Source of the DNA: Clostridiales bacterium
Lineage (GTDB): Bacteria; Bacillota; Peptococcia; DRI-13; UBA5745
Assembly (NCBI GenBank): GCA_009782505.1
Contig: WRIW01000002.1
Location: 1-57,359 of the forward strand
Reading direction: 5' to 3'
DNA length: 57,359 nucleotides
Part shown: positions 25,914 to 34,409 of the stretch, piece after piece
Layout of the letters: the number at the start of each line of letters is the position of its first letter
How positions within the stretch are numbered: the first letter of the stretch is position 1
Translations under genes and position numbers: made by a program
The notes under the pieces: generated by a model
Seen by the model: only the letters and a program-made list of their open reading frames with translations
Told to the model about the DNA's origin: nothing
The model's database searches: none

Positions 25914-26010
25914 GCGATGGTTCACAGCTTCGTCTGCCAGATAAGCAATCGCAAACCTGGCAAATCCGTGGGTGCGACAATCGCCACGCTTTAGGTTCCT
26001 GACCCCATGA
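25877..26010. repeat. Palindromic element A (long inverted repeat with conserved core)
   Basis: Arms 25877-25906 and 25981-26010 (30 bases each) are complementary except two adjacent G/T positions, which could still pair as G-U in RNA. The inner region carries TTTGTAAGCGATGG and CTTCGTCTGCCAGATA, words shared with element B (37992-38092), plus a nested TGCCAG/CTGGCA hairpin. The outer GGGGTCAGG...CCTGACCCC resembles arms that I recall from REP-type palindromes mobilised by RAYT transposases; no transposase is present here. It overlaps the 3' end of the kinase gene. Confidence 0.75.
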
Positions 26011-26030
26011 ACAGTCACGCCAAATAAGAC

Positions 26031-26055
26031 AGCCCCCGCAATATACGCGGAGGCT
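26031..26055. terminator. Weak hairpin after the split transketolase genes
   Basis: AGCCcCCGC and GCGGaGGCT pair around one mismatch, with a 7-base loop. On the minus strand this follows the transketolase C-terminal gene after about 80 bases. The tail (GTCTTATTT) is only moderately T-rich. Confidence 0.4.
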
Positions 26056-26136
26056 GCTTGAATCATTGTCTGACATTCATGCCGTAGAAAAGCGGGGCGC
26101 CGGAGCGTATTCGCGCTCAAAGGCCTAAGCCCAATA

Positions 26137-27096
26137 CTAAGCCTTGAGTACTTCCTTCAGCGCGGCTACCGTGGCGTCCAGGCCATAACCGTACTTGTTG
26201 CGCAGCTCCACACCGCTGCCGAACCCGGCGAAGACCTGAGGTATGCCCAGGCGCTTGAAAGCCTTGGGAGATACGCCCCTGTCCGCCATGACGTCGGCCA
26301 CGGCGCTGGCCAGGCCGCCGGTCATGAGATGGTCTTCCACGACTACGATCCGCCCCGTCTCCTTTACGCAAGACACGATGAGATCCTCGTCAATGGGTTT
26401 GATGGAGACCATGTCCACCACGCGGACGGATTTGCCTTCCTCTTCCAGCTTTAAGGCCGCTTCCAGGGCTTGCCTGACCATCTCGCCGTGGGCAAAGATG
26501 GTGACGTCGCTGCCGTCCCGGGCTACGATGCCCTTGCCGAACTCAAACTTGATGCTGCCTTTCTCGTAGATCACGGCGTCCTGCTTACCCTGAGCCAGGC
26601 GGATGTATAGAGGGCCGGGCAGATCCATGCTGGCGTAGATCGCGTCGCGGATCAGGTTGGGGTCGCCGATGGAAAGGACAGTCATATTTACGAAAGAGCG
26701 CATAATGGAAATATCTTCCATAGCATTGTGGGTGGAGCCGCCGCCCGAGGTCAAGCCGCCCCCTGTGCCGATGAGGCGTACAGGCAGGTTCTGATAACAC
26801 ACGTCGGTGCGTACCTGCTCGCAGGCGCGCATGGTCATAAAAGGAATCATACCCATGACCATGGGGATATTGCCTTCCAGAGCCAGGCCGGCCGCTACGC
26901 CGACTACATTTTGCTCCGCGATGCCTACGTCCACGTAGCGATCAGGGAACTCACCTTTAAATGCAGAGAGGGCGCCGCCCGTGTCGGCAGTAAGCGCCCA
27001 GATGCGCTTATCCTTCTGCCCCAGCTCAAGTATCGTATCGCCTACGACGGATCTGGCGGACATAAACGTCCCGAAATTCATTGTTACAGCAACCAT
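26137..27096 (-). CDS. Transketolase, C-terminal (pyrimidine-binding plus C-terminal domain) subunit
   Basis: A 319-residue second half of a split transketolase. The pyrimidine domain shows LTADTGGAL, the cofactor-activating glutamate in DVGIAEQNVVGVAAGLA, and STHNAMEDISIMRS. The C-terminal domain shows GSDVTIFAHGEM and VRVVDMVSIKPID. It acts with the 27096-27944 product as one thiamine enzyme transferring two-carbon units between sugars. Its start overlaps the partner's stop by one base (TAATG). Split transketolases with a dehydrogenase are often catabolic, for example in apiose/apulose-type pathways, rather than the housekeeping pentose phosphate enzyme. Confidence 0.92.
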   Translation of the reverse strand: MVAVTMNFGTFMSARSVVGDTILELGQKDKRIWALTADTGGALSAFKGEFPDRYVDVGIAEQNVVGVAAGLALEGNIPMVMGMIPFMTMRACEQVRTDVCYQNLPVRLIGTGGGLTSGGGSTHNAMEDISIMRSFVNMTVLSIGDPNLIRDAIYASMDLPGPLYIRLAQGKQDAVIYEKGSIKFEFGKGIVARDGSDVTIFAHGEMVRQALEAALKLEEEGKSVRVVDMVSIKPIDEDLIVSCVKETGRIVVVEDHLMTGGLASAVADVMADRGVSPKAFKRLGIPQVFAGFGSGVELRNKYGYGLDATVAALKEVLKA

Positions 27097-27944
27097 TATT
27101 TGGCCCCCCTTCCCGCGCCGATCTCATCCAGGGCTTTTTTCATATCCTCGCTGCTCAAAGCGCCGGCGTGCCATCCCAGGTTCCTCTCCATGAAGGAAAC
27201 GCCTTTGCCTTTCACTGTCGTGCAAACCAAAGCGGTAGGCTTGTCCGAGTCGGAGGCGGGCAGATTGTCGATAGCCGCCACCAGCGAAGCCATATTGTGC
27301 CCGTCGACTTCTACTACATTCCAGCCGAAAGCGCGCCATTTATCCGGATAAGGCGCCAAAGCCACCGGTTCGTCGGAGAAAGTGGTCATCAGCTGACTAT
27401 TGCGGTCGATCACGCCTACGAGGTTGCCCAGCTTGTATCCGGCGCCGGTCATAGCCGCTTCCCAGACGGAGCCTTCGCAGGTCTCCCCGTCGCCCATAAG
27501 GCAGAATACCCGGTGCTTTTCCTTACGCTGCTTCGCGGAGAGGGCCATCCCTACCGCCAGGGCAAGACCGTGCCCCAGGGAGCCGGAAGAGCACTCCACG
27601 CCGGGGAGCTGCACCTTACACGGATGCATGCCGTAAGCGCTGTCCAGCTTGCCATAAGTGCGGACGATCTCGTCGTAGTCGAAAAATCCGCGAATGGCCA
27701 TGGTGATGTACATACATACGGCGGCGTGGCCCTTACTCAGGATAAAGCGGTCCCGGGTAGGCATCATAATGTCTTTCGGATCGATATTGAGGCCGTACTG
27801 GAACAGCGACGTGAATATATCCGCCACCGACAGATCTCCTCCGATATGTACGATGCCTTCGTACGTGCCGCACAAATTGAGGAGCTTGTACCGTAACTCG
27901 TAGGCCAGTTCCTCAAGCTGCGCAATGGTTGGTTTTTCTTGCAT
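27096..27944 (-). CDS. Transketolase, N-terminal (thiamine pyrophosphate-binding) subunit
   Basis: A 282-residue first half of the split transketolase. It has SKGHAAVCMYITMA near residue 60, GSLGHGLALAVGMALS, and the thiamine-diphosphate motif GDGETCEGSVWEAAMTGAGYKLGNLVGVIDRN. The ATG at 27944 is chosen because AAAGGAG precedes it at the right distance; the longer in-frame frame extends into the intergenic region without a ribosome binding site. It follows the SDR gene at 28047 on the same strand with a 102-base gap. Confidence 0.92.
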   Translation of the reverse strand: MQEKPTIAQLEELAYELRYKLLNLCGTYEGIVHIGGDLSVADIFTSLFQYGLNIDPKDIMMPTRDRFILSKGHAAVCMYITMAIRGFFDYDEIVRTYGKLDSAYGMHPCKVQLPGVECSSGSLGHGLALAVGMALSAKQRKEKHRVFCLMGDGETCEGSVWEAAMTGAGYKLGNLVGVIDRNSQLMTTFSDEPVALAPYPDKWRAFGWNVVEVDGHNMASLVAAIDNLPASDSDKPTALVCTTVKGKGVSFMERNLGWHAGALSSEDMKKALDEIGAGRGAK

Positions 27945-28046
27945 AGATGATGATCTCCTTTCCCGATTTTGGTTCAACGTTCTGCGAATTGTACAAACCG
28001 AACATACCATAATTCCGGCGTGTATGTCAATAGACCTTACGCCGTC

Positions 28047-28892
28047 CTACCAGGTTTTGCCGTCCATGACCACGGGCATCTTCCCCGTCTCGATCATGGC
28101 CTGCATGGCGCCTTCTTCATACAGGATGTGGCCGGAGATATACGTCGCCATGTCGCTATTCAGGAAGACGATAGCCTTGGCGGCGTCTTCCGGTTTGCCC
28201 AGACGCTCGAAAGCGCCCTTGGAGTCGTAGTTCATCTCTCTGCCGGCTTTGGTGGTCATGTCGATGATGCTCTGAAGCATAGGCGTCTCCGTGTAGTGGG
28301 GCGCTACCGTATTCATACGGTTGCCCTTCGCCGCCAGGCTGGGGGCGCGGAGCTTCATATAGTAGTTGATCGCCCGCTTGGAGAGCTCATATCCCCCCCG
28401 GCTGCCCGGGGACTTCTCCGCCCTCGCCTTTGTCGCCGCCACCATCTCCTCCCAGGTACCGGCTTCCACAAGCTCCTTGTACTCGTCGGTATGCTGGGCC
28501 CAGCGGCTGCCGCCCACCGAAGCCAGGAAGGCGACGGCGCCGTACTCGCCTTCTGTCAGGCGCGGGATCACATACTCCTCGGTCATGTACTTATTCGCGA
28601 TGAAGTTGACGGTGAATACGGCTACGATGTCCGGGGAGTGGAACATGCCGGCGATACCGAAGAATTTGTCGATCCTATCCGGGACTTGGGTAAACGCCCT
28701 GTCGATGGAAGCCTTGTCCGACAGATCCGTGGGGATGTGGAGCTTGATCCCGGGTACGGGGCAGTCCTGGACGTCGATGGTATAGACTTTCGCGCCCAGA
28801 TCCACCAGGATCTCCGCCGTAGCTTTGCCGATGCCCGAAGCCGCCCCCGTCACGACGCATACGGCGCCGCCGTAGTTCAAGTAGTCTTTCAT
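28047..28892 (-). CDS. Short-chain dehydrogenase/reductase
   Basis: A 281-residue SDR. The nucleotide fold starts VCVVTGAASGIGKATAEI; the catalytic Tyr-Lys pair is in GYELSKRAINYY, with the serine in AFLASVGG. A FFGIAGMFH segment replaces the usual NNAG, and an insertion (RWAQHTDEYKELVEAGTWEEMV) sits before the catalytic tyrosine, resembling the Clostridium / 3-alpha-hydroxysteroid dehydrogenase subgroup. Substrate unknown; as first gene of the SDR plus split-transketolase operon it probably oxidises or reduces a sugar or polyol derivative. Confidence 0.85.
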   Translation of the reverse strand: MKDYLNYGGAVCVVTGAASGIGKATAEILVDLGAKVYTIDVQDCPVPGIKLHIPTDLSDKASIDRAFTQVPDRIDKFFGIAGMFHSPDIVAVFTVNFIANKYMTEEYVIPRLTEGEYGAVAFLASVGGSRWAQHTDEYKELVEAGTWEEMVAATKARAEKSPGSRGGYELSKRAINYYMKLRAPSLAAKGNRMNTVAPHYTETPMLQSIIDMTTKAGREMNYDSKGAFERLGKPEDAAKAIVFLNSDMATYISGHILYEEGAMQAMIETGKMPVVMDGKTW

Positions 28893-29054
28893 AGTATACG
28901 GTAACCTCCTTTACCCGACGGCGAATAGCCGCCGTTCGCCTTTCTATTTTCCTGCTGCATTATAAAAAAATAATATAATAAATCCATCAGCCTGTAAACG
29001 TATAATCGGTGAAATTTTTTTGCCCGGCTTTGCCACTTGCCGCGCTACTGGTAC

Positions 29055-29083
29055 TTGACAGGGCAGGAATGGTGCTTCATAAT
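29055..29083 (+). promoter_or_regulatory. Promoter of the SDR / iron alcohol dehydrogenase operon
   Basis: Consensus TTGACA (29055-29060), 17-base spacer, CATAAT (29078-29083), about 80 bases before the SDR start. The AT-rich stretch near 28960-29010 of the same divergent region probably holds the promoter of the minus-strand operon. Confidence 0.65.
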
Positions 29084-29163
29084 GATTGTAACTGGATTTT
29101 CACGTGTTCGGCGAGGCTAAGTTTTCCGAAAAAATAATATGAATATTTAAGGAGGAGACAAGC

Positions 29164-29970
29164 ATGAAACCAGGCATTTTACCATTTATCGGCAGCATGA
29201 GCGAGGCCTTTGATATCAAAGGCAAGAACGCGATCATCACGGGAGGCAACGGCGGTATCGGTTTAGGCATAGCGAAGGCGATGGCTGAGTGCGGCGTCAA
29301 TGTGGCGATCTTCTGCCGCAACATGGAGAAAGCGGAGAATGCTCTTAAAGAGCTCAACGCCATCGGGGGCAAGCATCAGGCTTTCTCTTGCGATATCACG
29401 GACATCGCCAGTATCCGCAAGGCTACGGAGCAGGCGGTAGGCGTCTTCGGCAACTTTGAGATTTTGGTCAACAATTCCGGCATGGCTAGCGGCGGCGAAC
29501 TTCTGGATCAGCCGGACGACATGCAGATGTGGGCGTCCACCATCGATACGGATCTCATCGGCATGGCCCGGGTGACCCATGTAGTCGGCCAGCATATGAA
29601 GGAAGCCGGCAAAGGCGGAAGCATAGTCAATATCACATCCAACGCCGGCGCTATCGTCAATAAGGGCATGGCCCTGGGCGCTTACGCGGCGGCTAAAGCC
29701 GGCGCCAACTCCCTCACCAAGACCACGGCATATGAGGTGGGCAAGTACAACATCCGCGTCAACGCCATCGCTCCCGGCTTCATACACGCGGGCTTCGGCG
29801 CCGACCCGGCGCCCATACTCTTCGAGCTCATCGAGGCTCAGCAACCCCTTCCGCGCCTGGGCGAGGCCATCGAGATCGGCGCCCTGGCCGTATTCCTGTC
29901 GTCCCCCGGCGCCGCCCACATCACCGGCGAGGTCATCACCATCGACGGCGGCTATACCTTAGCCTGCTAA
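29164..29970 (+). CDS. Short-chain dehydrogenase/reductase
   Basis: A 268-residue classical SDR. Cofactor fingerprint NAIITGGNGGIGLGIA, structural ILVNNSGMAS, catalytic serine in VNITSNAGA and Tyr-Lys in GAYAAAKAGANSL; the end EVITIDGGYTLAC is typical. CRNMEKAENAL after beta-2 suggests NADP(H) preference through arginine (inference). A strong AGGAGG ribosome binding site lies before the ATG. It is followed after 81 bases by an iron-type alcohol dehydrogenase; two oxidoreductases in tandem suggest interconversion of a hydroxy/keto substrate. Confidence 0.9.
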   Translation: MKPGILPFIGSMSEAFDIKGKNAIITGGNGGIGLGIAKAMAECGVNVAIFCRNMEKAENALKELNAIGGKHQAFSCDITDIASIRKATEQAVGVFGNFEILVNNSGMASGGELLDQPDDMQMWASTIDTDLIGMARVTHVVGQHMKEAGKGGSIVNITSNAGAIVNKGMALGAYAAAKAGANSLTKTTAYEVGKYNIRVNAIAPGFIHAGFGADPAPILFELIEAQQPLPRLGEAIEIGALAVFLSSPGAAHITGEVITIDGGYTLAC

Positions 29971-30051
29971 CCGGCTGTGCAATTCCCCGCAGGGGATCGC
30001 CCCGGCGGGGGGAGAAATACACACGAAAGAAAATCGAGGAGGAATGTATTT

Positions 30052-31203
30052 ATGCCACAGAGAATGTCACAAGCCGCTCCGATGCTGTTCGGACCCGGAG
30101 CCCTGGCCGCTTTGGGGGATCAGCTCAAGATGCTCGGGAGCAGCAACCCCATCATCGTCACGGATAAGGGCGTTACTGCCGCCGGCGCCACGGCGAAGGT
30201 AGAGAAAACCATCAAAGACGCGGGGCTGGGCTGCGCGATTTATGACGGCTGCCTCTCCGACGCGCCTACCGACAGCATTACGGTATGCGCCGACGCCATC
30301 CGGGCTGCCAAAGCGGACGCCATCGTCGCCCTGGGCGGCGGGAGCAGCCTTGACACGGCAAAAGCGGCTTCCCTGATCCTCAAGGATCCCAAACCCATCA
30401 CTGAGCTGATCGGCAAGCCGCCGGGGAAGCCCGACGTACCCATCATCACCATCCCCACCACCTCCGGCACCGGCAGTGAAGTCACTATCGTCGGCGTTAT
30501 CTCGATTTCCGAGACCTCTAAGAAGGCCGGCGTCGTGATCACCGGAGCTTCGGTGGCTATTATCGATCCCGAGCTCACCATTGGCGTACCTCCCGGAATC
30601 ACCGCCGCTACCGGCATGGACGTAGTCGCCCACTGCGTAGAGGCCATCACGGGCAAGATGCGCAACCCCATGTCCGACCTAAGAGGATATGAATCCCTGC
30701 GCCTCGTGGCCGCCCATCTCCAGGCTGCTGTCGAAGACGGCACAAACATCACTGCCCGCAGCGGCATGAGCCTGGCAAGCAGCTTGGCCGGCCTTGCTTT
30801 CAGCGACTCCATCACCACCCTTGGCCATGCTATCGCCCAGGGTCTGGCGTCCGTGTTCCATCTCCATCACGGGCTGCTCTGCGGCCTTGCCACGCCTCCT
30901 CAGCTGGAGCTCTTTGCCACAGCGGTGCCCGAGCGGGTACGGAAGATCGCCGAGATTTTCGGCGCCGATATCCCCTACGACGCAACCCCTGAGCAGATCG
31001 GCCTCATCGCCGGGGATAAGATGCGCGAGTTCATGGGCAACGTGGGCCTGCAGTCCTTCGAGCAGTTAGGCTACACCAGAAAAGACCTTACGGATCAGAC
31101 CGACGTCTTGATGGGGGAAATGATGAAAGATTTCTCACCCTGCGAGATCACCCGGGACGTGGCCGAAAAGGTATTGGGCCGTATGTTCGACTACAAAGGC
31201 TAA
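30052..31203 (+). CDS. Iron-containing alcohol dehydrogenase family protein
   Basis: A 383-residue group III dehydrogenase reducing aldehydes or ketones with NAD(P)H. Cofactor binding GGGSSLDTAKAA near residue 97; PTTSGTGSEVT follows. The metal ligands are expected from D in GMDVVAHCVEA and histidines in TTLGHAIAQ and HLHHGLLCG. The ATG at 30052 has AGGAGG upstream and removes an unsupported 25-residue extension. It is cotranscribed with the preceding SDR; a strong terminator follows at 31302. Confidence 0.92.
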   Translation: MPQRMSQAAPMLFGPGALAALGDQLKMLGSSNPIIVTDKGVTAAGATAKVEKTIKDAGLGCAIYDGCLSDAPTDSITVCADAIRAAKADAIVALGGGSSLDTAKAASLILKDPKPITELIGKPPGKPDVPIITIPTTSGTGSEVTIVGVISISETSKKAGVVITGASVAIIDPELTIGVPPGITAATGMDVVAHCVEAITGKMRNPMSDLRGYESLRLVAAHLQAAVEDGTNITARSGMSLASSLAGLAFSDSITTLGHAIAQGLASVFHLHHGLLCGLATPPQLELFATAVPERVRKIAEIFGADIPYDATPEQIGLIAGDKMREFMGNVGLQSFEQLGYTRKDLTDQTDVLMGEMMKDFSPCEITRDVAEKVLGRMFDYKG

Positions 31204-31241
31204 AGCCGGACTGTTTTCACAGCGCGGACGTCGTAGTAGTA

Positions 31242-31271
31242 TGGACTTAGCCAATCACAGAGTGGTATAAT
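31242..31271 (+). promoter_or_regulatory. Putative promoter before the MATE genes
   Basis: TGGACT (31242-31247), 18-base spacer, perfect TATAAT (31266-31271). RNA would begin near 31278, upstream of the terminator hairpin at 31302, giving an attenuator-like order. Confidence 0.5.
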
Positions 31272-31301
31272 TCAAGCTGTCAAAAAGATTATTACAGGCA
31301 G

Positions 31302-31343
31302 AAAGTCTCGCTTGCCTTATCACACTGGCAGGCGAGACTTTTT
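31302..31343 (+). terminator. Strong intrinsic terminator
   Basis: A 15-bp stem (AAAGTCTCGCTTGCC with one G-U pair) with a 10-base loop, followed by TTTTT. It lies about 100 bases after the alcohol dehydrogenase and 33 bases before the MATE start. It ends the upstream operon and, if the 31242 promoter is real, may also attenuate the MATE genes. Confidence 0.85.
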
Positions 31344-31376
31344 ATCACCCAAGAGCCGGGAGAGCCGTTATCAGGA

Positions 31377-32873
31377 ATGAGTGAACTTAAACAAGAGCAA
31401 GAGCTACGAGAAGCGAGCGAGCCCCGACAAGAAGATGAGACGCGGCAAGGGTCTGAGCCTGGGCAAGGCTCAGATAAGACCGACCAGTTTGGCCGGGACA
31501 ACATCATCAAGCTGCTGATCCGCTACTCGCTGCCTTCCATCGTGGCGATGATCGTCCAGTCGACCTACAATACGATAAACATGTCCTTTGTAGGGCAGAA
31601 GGTCGGCCCCATCGGGATAGCCGCCATCGCCGTGTGCATGCCCATCACCATGATCCAGGGCGCCATCAACTCCCTCATCGGGAACGGATGCTCCGCCGGG
31701 GTGGCCATCAAGCTGGGCGAAGGGGACAGGGAAGGCGGCAGGAAGCTGCTGGGCAGCGCGGTGGCGTTTAACCTTATCGTCGCTTCCACCAATGTGGTAT
31801 TGGGGCATATCTTCATCGATCAGCTTCTGCGGGCCTTCGGCGCCACAGACGCGATCCTGCCCTATGCGCGGGATTATCTGAATATCACCATGTTTGCCAT
31901 GGTCTTCTCTTCCTTTGGCCCCTTGAATCCCATGATGCGCATCGAAGGCTACCCCAGGCGGGCCATGATGACCCAGCTGCTGAGTACGGCGGTGAATCTG
32001 GTCTGCTCCCCGACCTTCATCTTTGTTTTTGATCTGGGGATAAGGGGCGCCGCGCTTGGCACATTTTGCGCCCAGTTTGCCGCTTCCAGCTGGATATTTT
32101 TCTTCCTGATCCGCAAGGAACGCATCATCGGGCTGAAGTGGAAATACATGCGTCTGAAGATACGCAGCCTGCTCCATGTGATGCAGTTGGGCCTGCCAAA
32201 CTTTTTGATGTCCCTCAGCCAGAGCCTGCTGTCGGTGAACCTGAATAAGAGCCTTATCACCTACGGCGGCGATATCGCGGTGTCCGCCTGGGGTATCACC
32301 AACAATATCAATAACCTCATCCAGCAGCCTGTGTTTGGCTTTAACCAAGGCGCCCAGCCCATCATCGGCTACAATATCGGCGCGAAAAACTACGCCCGGG
32401 TTAAGCAGGCGCTGCTGTGCTCCCTGGGGATCGCTTTCTTCTTCTCCTCACTGGGCTGGTTGCTGACGAGGCTTTTCGCAAGCCAGATATTCGCTTTCTT
32501 CAATAGCGACCCCGAGCTCATCGCCGTGGGTACCCGCATGATGATCGTCTTCCGGGCTTTCATCTTTGTGGTGGGCTTCCAGCAGATGGGGGCGGCGTAC
32601 TTCCAGTTTTCCGGAAGGCCGAAGATATCCATCGTCCTCACCTTATCCAGGCAGGTGCTGATCCTGCTGCCCTGCATCCTGATCTTATCCAGATACTTTG
32701 GGATGAACGGCATCTTATACTCCGGCCCCATTGCGGACTTCAGCTCTACTACGCTGGTATTTATCTTCATCGCCAGGGAATTCAAGCGGCTAAACAGGCT
32801 TCAGCGGGAGCAGGAAGCGCTGCGGGCCGATTCATTAGAAACGACGACACAGGAGCGGGTAATCAGTGAATAA
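31377..32873 (+). CDS. MATE family multidrug/cation efflux transporter, copy 1
   Basis: A 498-residue, 12-helix Na+/H+-coupled exporter. The hydrophilic N terminus of about 35 residues is Glu/Gln/Arg-rich with repeats (EQELREASEPRQEDETRQGSE). The core begins LIRYSLPSIVAMIVQSTYN and contains INMSFVG and GFNQGAQPIIGYNIGAKNY, the MATE signatures. It is followed by a close paralogue whose start overlaps its end, so the two may form a heteromeric pair or result from a recent tandem duplication. Substrate unknown. Confidence 0.9.
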   Translation: MSELKQEQELREASEPRQEDETRQGSEPGQGSDKTDQFGRDNIIKLLIRYSLPSIVAMIVQSTYNTINMSFVGQKVGPIGIAAIAVCMPITMIQGAINSLIGNGCSAGVAIKLGEGDREGGRKLLGSAVAFNLIVASTNVVLGHIFIDQLLRAFGATDAILPYARDYLNITMFAMVFSSFGPLNPMMRIEGYPRRAMMTQLLSTAVNLVCSPTFIFVFDLGIRGAALGTFCAQFAASSWIFFFLIRKERIIGLKWKYMRLKIRSLLHVMQLGLPNFLMSLSQSLLSVNLNKSLITYGGDIAVSAWGITNNINNLIQQPVFGFNQGAQPIIGYNIGAKNYARVKQALLCSLGIAFFFSSLGWLLTRLFASQIFAFFNSDPELIAVGTRMMIVFRAFIFVVGFQQMGAAYFQFSGRPKISIVLTLSRQVLILLPCILILSRYFGMNGILYSGPIADFSSTTLVFIFIAREFKRLNRLQREQEALRADSLETTTQERVISE

Positions 32874-34299
32874 ACCAATACAGGCGCAAGCCCAGGAAGT
32901 AGACAGGACCGCCAGGTTTGGCGAAGAAGGGATCATGAAGCTTCTGATCCAGTACTCGCTGCCCTCCATCGTAGCGATGCTGGTCCAATCCACATACAAC
33001 ACCATCAACATGTCCTTCGTAGGGCGGAGTATAGGATCCTTAGGTATCGCCGCCATCGCGGTATGCATGCCAATCACGATGATCCAGTACTCCGTCATAT
33101 CTCTGATCACAAACGGGTGTTCGGCGGCAGTGGCGATCAAGTTGGGACAGGGAGATAAAGAGAGCGGAAGAGCGATGCTGGGCAGTTCGGTAGCGTTCAA
33201 TCAGCTGTTTGCGGCTTGCGGAGCGATCATTGGGATCATGTTTATCGATCCTATCTTACGGGCTTTCGGCGCCAGCGACGCCGTACTCCCCCTCGCCCGG
33301 GACTACCTGACCATCATTCTTGCCGGCACAGTGATCGGTACCTTCGGACCTCTCAACCCCATGTTGCGCATCGAAGGTTTTCCCCGACGGGCGATGATGA
33401 CCATGCTCTTCAGTACGCTGGTGAACCTGATCTGCTCGCCCACTTTCATCTTTGTCTTCGGCTGGGGGATCCGGGGCGCTGCTTTGGGGTCTGTATGCGC
33501 ATCTTTAGGTTCCTCAGGATGGATATTCCTTTTCCTTATCCGCAAGGAGAGGGTCATCGGGCTGCGCTGGAAATATGTGCGTTTGAAGTTCAATCATCTG
33601 GCATATGTCGTCCAGCTTGGCCTGCCCAACTTCCTGATGTCGGTCAGCCAGAGTCTGCTCTCCGTGACGTTGAACCGGAACCTGATCGCCTATGGCGGAG
33701 ACGTGGCCATGTCTGCCTGGGGCATCACGAATAATATCGACACCTTGATTTCCCAGCCGGTATTCGGCTTCAATCAGGGGGCCCAGCCCATCATTGGCTA
33801 TAATATCGGCGCGAAAAACTACGCCAGGGTGAAGCTGGCCTTATACTGTTCCTTAGGCACGGCTATGTTTTTCTCCACCATCGGCTGGCTGCTCACGAGG
33901 GTTTTCCCCGCGCAGATATTCGCTTTCTTTAATAATGATCCGGAGCTTATCGCGGTAGGCGTCAGGATGATGAAGATATTCAGGGCCTTCCTCTTTGTGG
34001 TAGGTTTCCAGCAGATGGGTTCGGCGTATTTCCAGTTCTCCGGGAAACCGAAGATTTCGATCATACTGACACTTTCCCGCCAGGTGCTGATCCTGCTGCC
34101 CTGTATCGTCGTTATGTCCAGGCTGTTTGGCTTTGACGGCATCCTGTACTCCGGGCCTATCGCGGATTTCTCCTCAATGGTGCTGACGACGATTTTTGTG
34201 GTGAGGGAAATCAAACGGCTGGACAAGCTCCATGCCGAACACGAGGAAGAGCTACGGCTTGCCGCGGAGTCCGGCGCCCAGCCTGCCGCTATGGTTTAG
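32866..34299 (+). CDS. MATE family multidrug/cation efflux transporter, copy 2
   Basis: A 477-residue paralogue of the preceding exporter, sharing LLIQYSLPSIVAMLVQSTYNT, INMSFVG and GFNQGAQPIIGYNIGAKNY. It starts with GTG at 32866, 8 bases before the end of copy 1, with AGGAGCGG upstream; translation is coupled. Its last codons and stop form the left arm of a hairpin element (34284-34331), so the C-terminal residues PAAMV may derive from that repeat. Confidence 0.9.
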   Translation: MNKPIQAQAQEVDRTARFGEEGIMKLLIQYSLPSIVAMLVQSTYNTINMSFVGRSIGSLGIAAIAVCMPITMIQYSVISLITNGCSAAVAIKLGQGDKESGRAMLGSSVAFNQLFAACGAIIGIMFIDPILRAFGASDAVLPLARDYLTIILAGTVIGTFGPLNPMLRIEGFPRRAMMTMLFSTLVNLICSPTFIFVFGWGIRGAALGSVCASLGSSGWIFLFLIRKERVIGLRWKYVRLKFNHLAYVVQLGLPNFLMSVSQSLLSVTLNRNLIAYGGDVAMSAWGITNNIDTLISQPVFGFNQGAQPIIGYNIGAKNYARVKLALYCSLGTAMFFSTIGWLLTRVFPAQIFAFFNNDPELIAVGVRMMKIFRAFLFVVGFQQMGSAYFQFSGKPKISIILTLSRQVLILLPCIVVMSRLFGFDGILYSGPIADFSSMVLTTIFVVREIKRLDKLHAEHEEELRLAAESGAQPAAMV

Positions 34300-34386
34300 C
34301 TGTCTCCCTGGACGACCAAACCATAGCGGCAAGCATAAGACGCGACTCTAACGCCGTGGTATAGCTGTCTCCCTGGACGACCAAAC
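34284..34386. repeat. Hairpin with duplicated 29-base loop sequence
   Basis: TGCCGCTATGGTTT (34284-34297) and its exact complement (34318-34331) enclose a loop of 20 bases. The loop and adjacent arm bases (34293-34321) recur at 34358-34386 with one difference, 65 bases downstream, but without the complementary right arm. The first copy overlaps the MATE stop codon; the second ends 24 bases before the next gene. Confidence 0.8.
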
Positions 34387-34409
34387 TGCCATTTCGGAGG
34401 TCTGCTTAT

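Noticed and set aside
25877-26010. CRISPR repeat or insertion sequence
   Set aside because: There is one palindrome with no spacer array, and no transposase frame or target-site duplication was evident.
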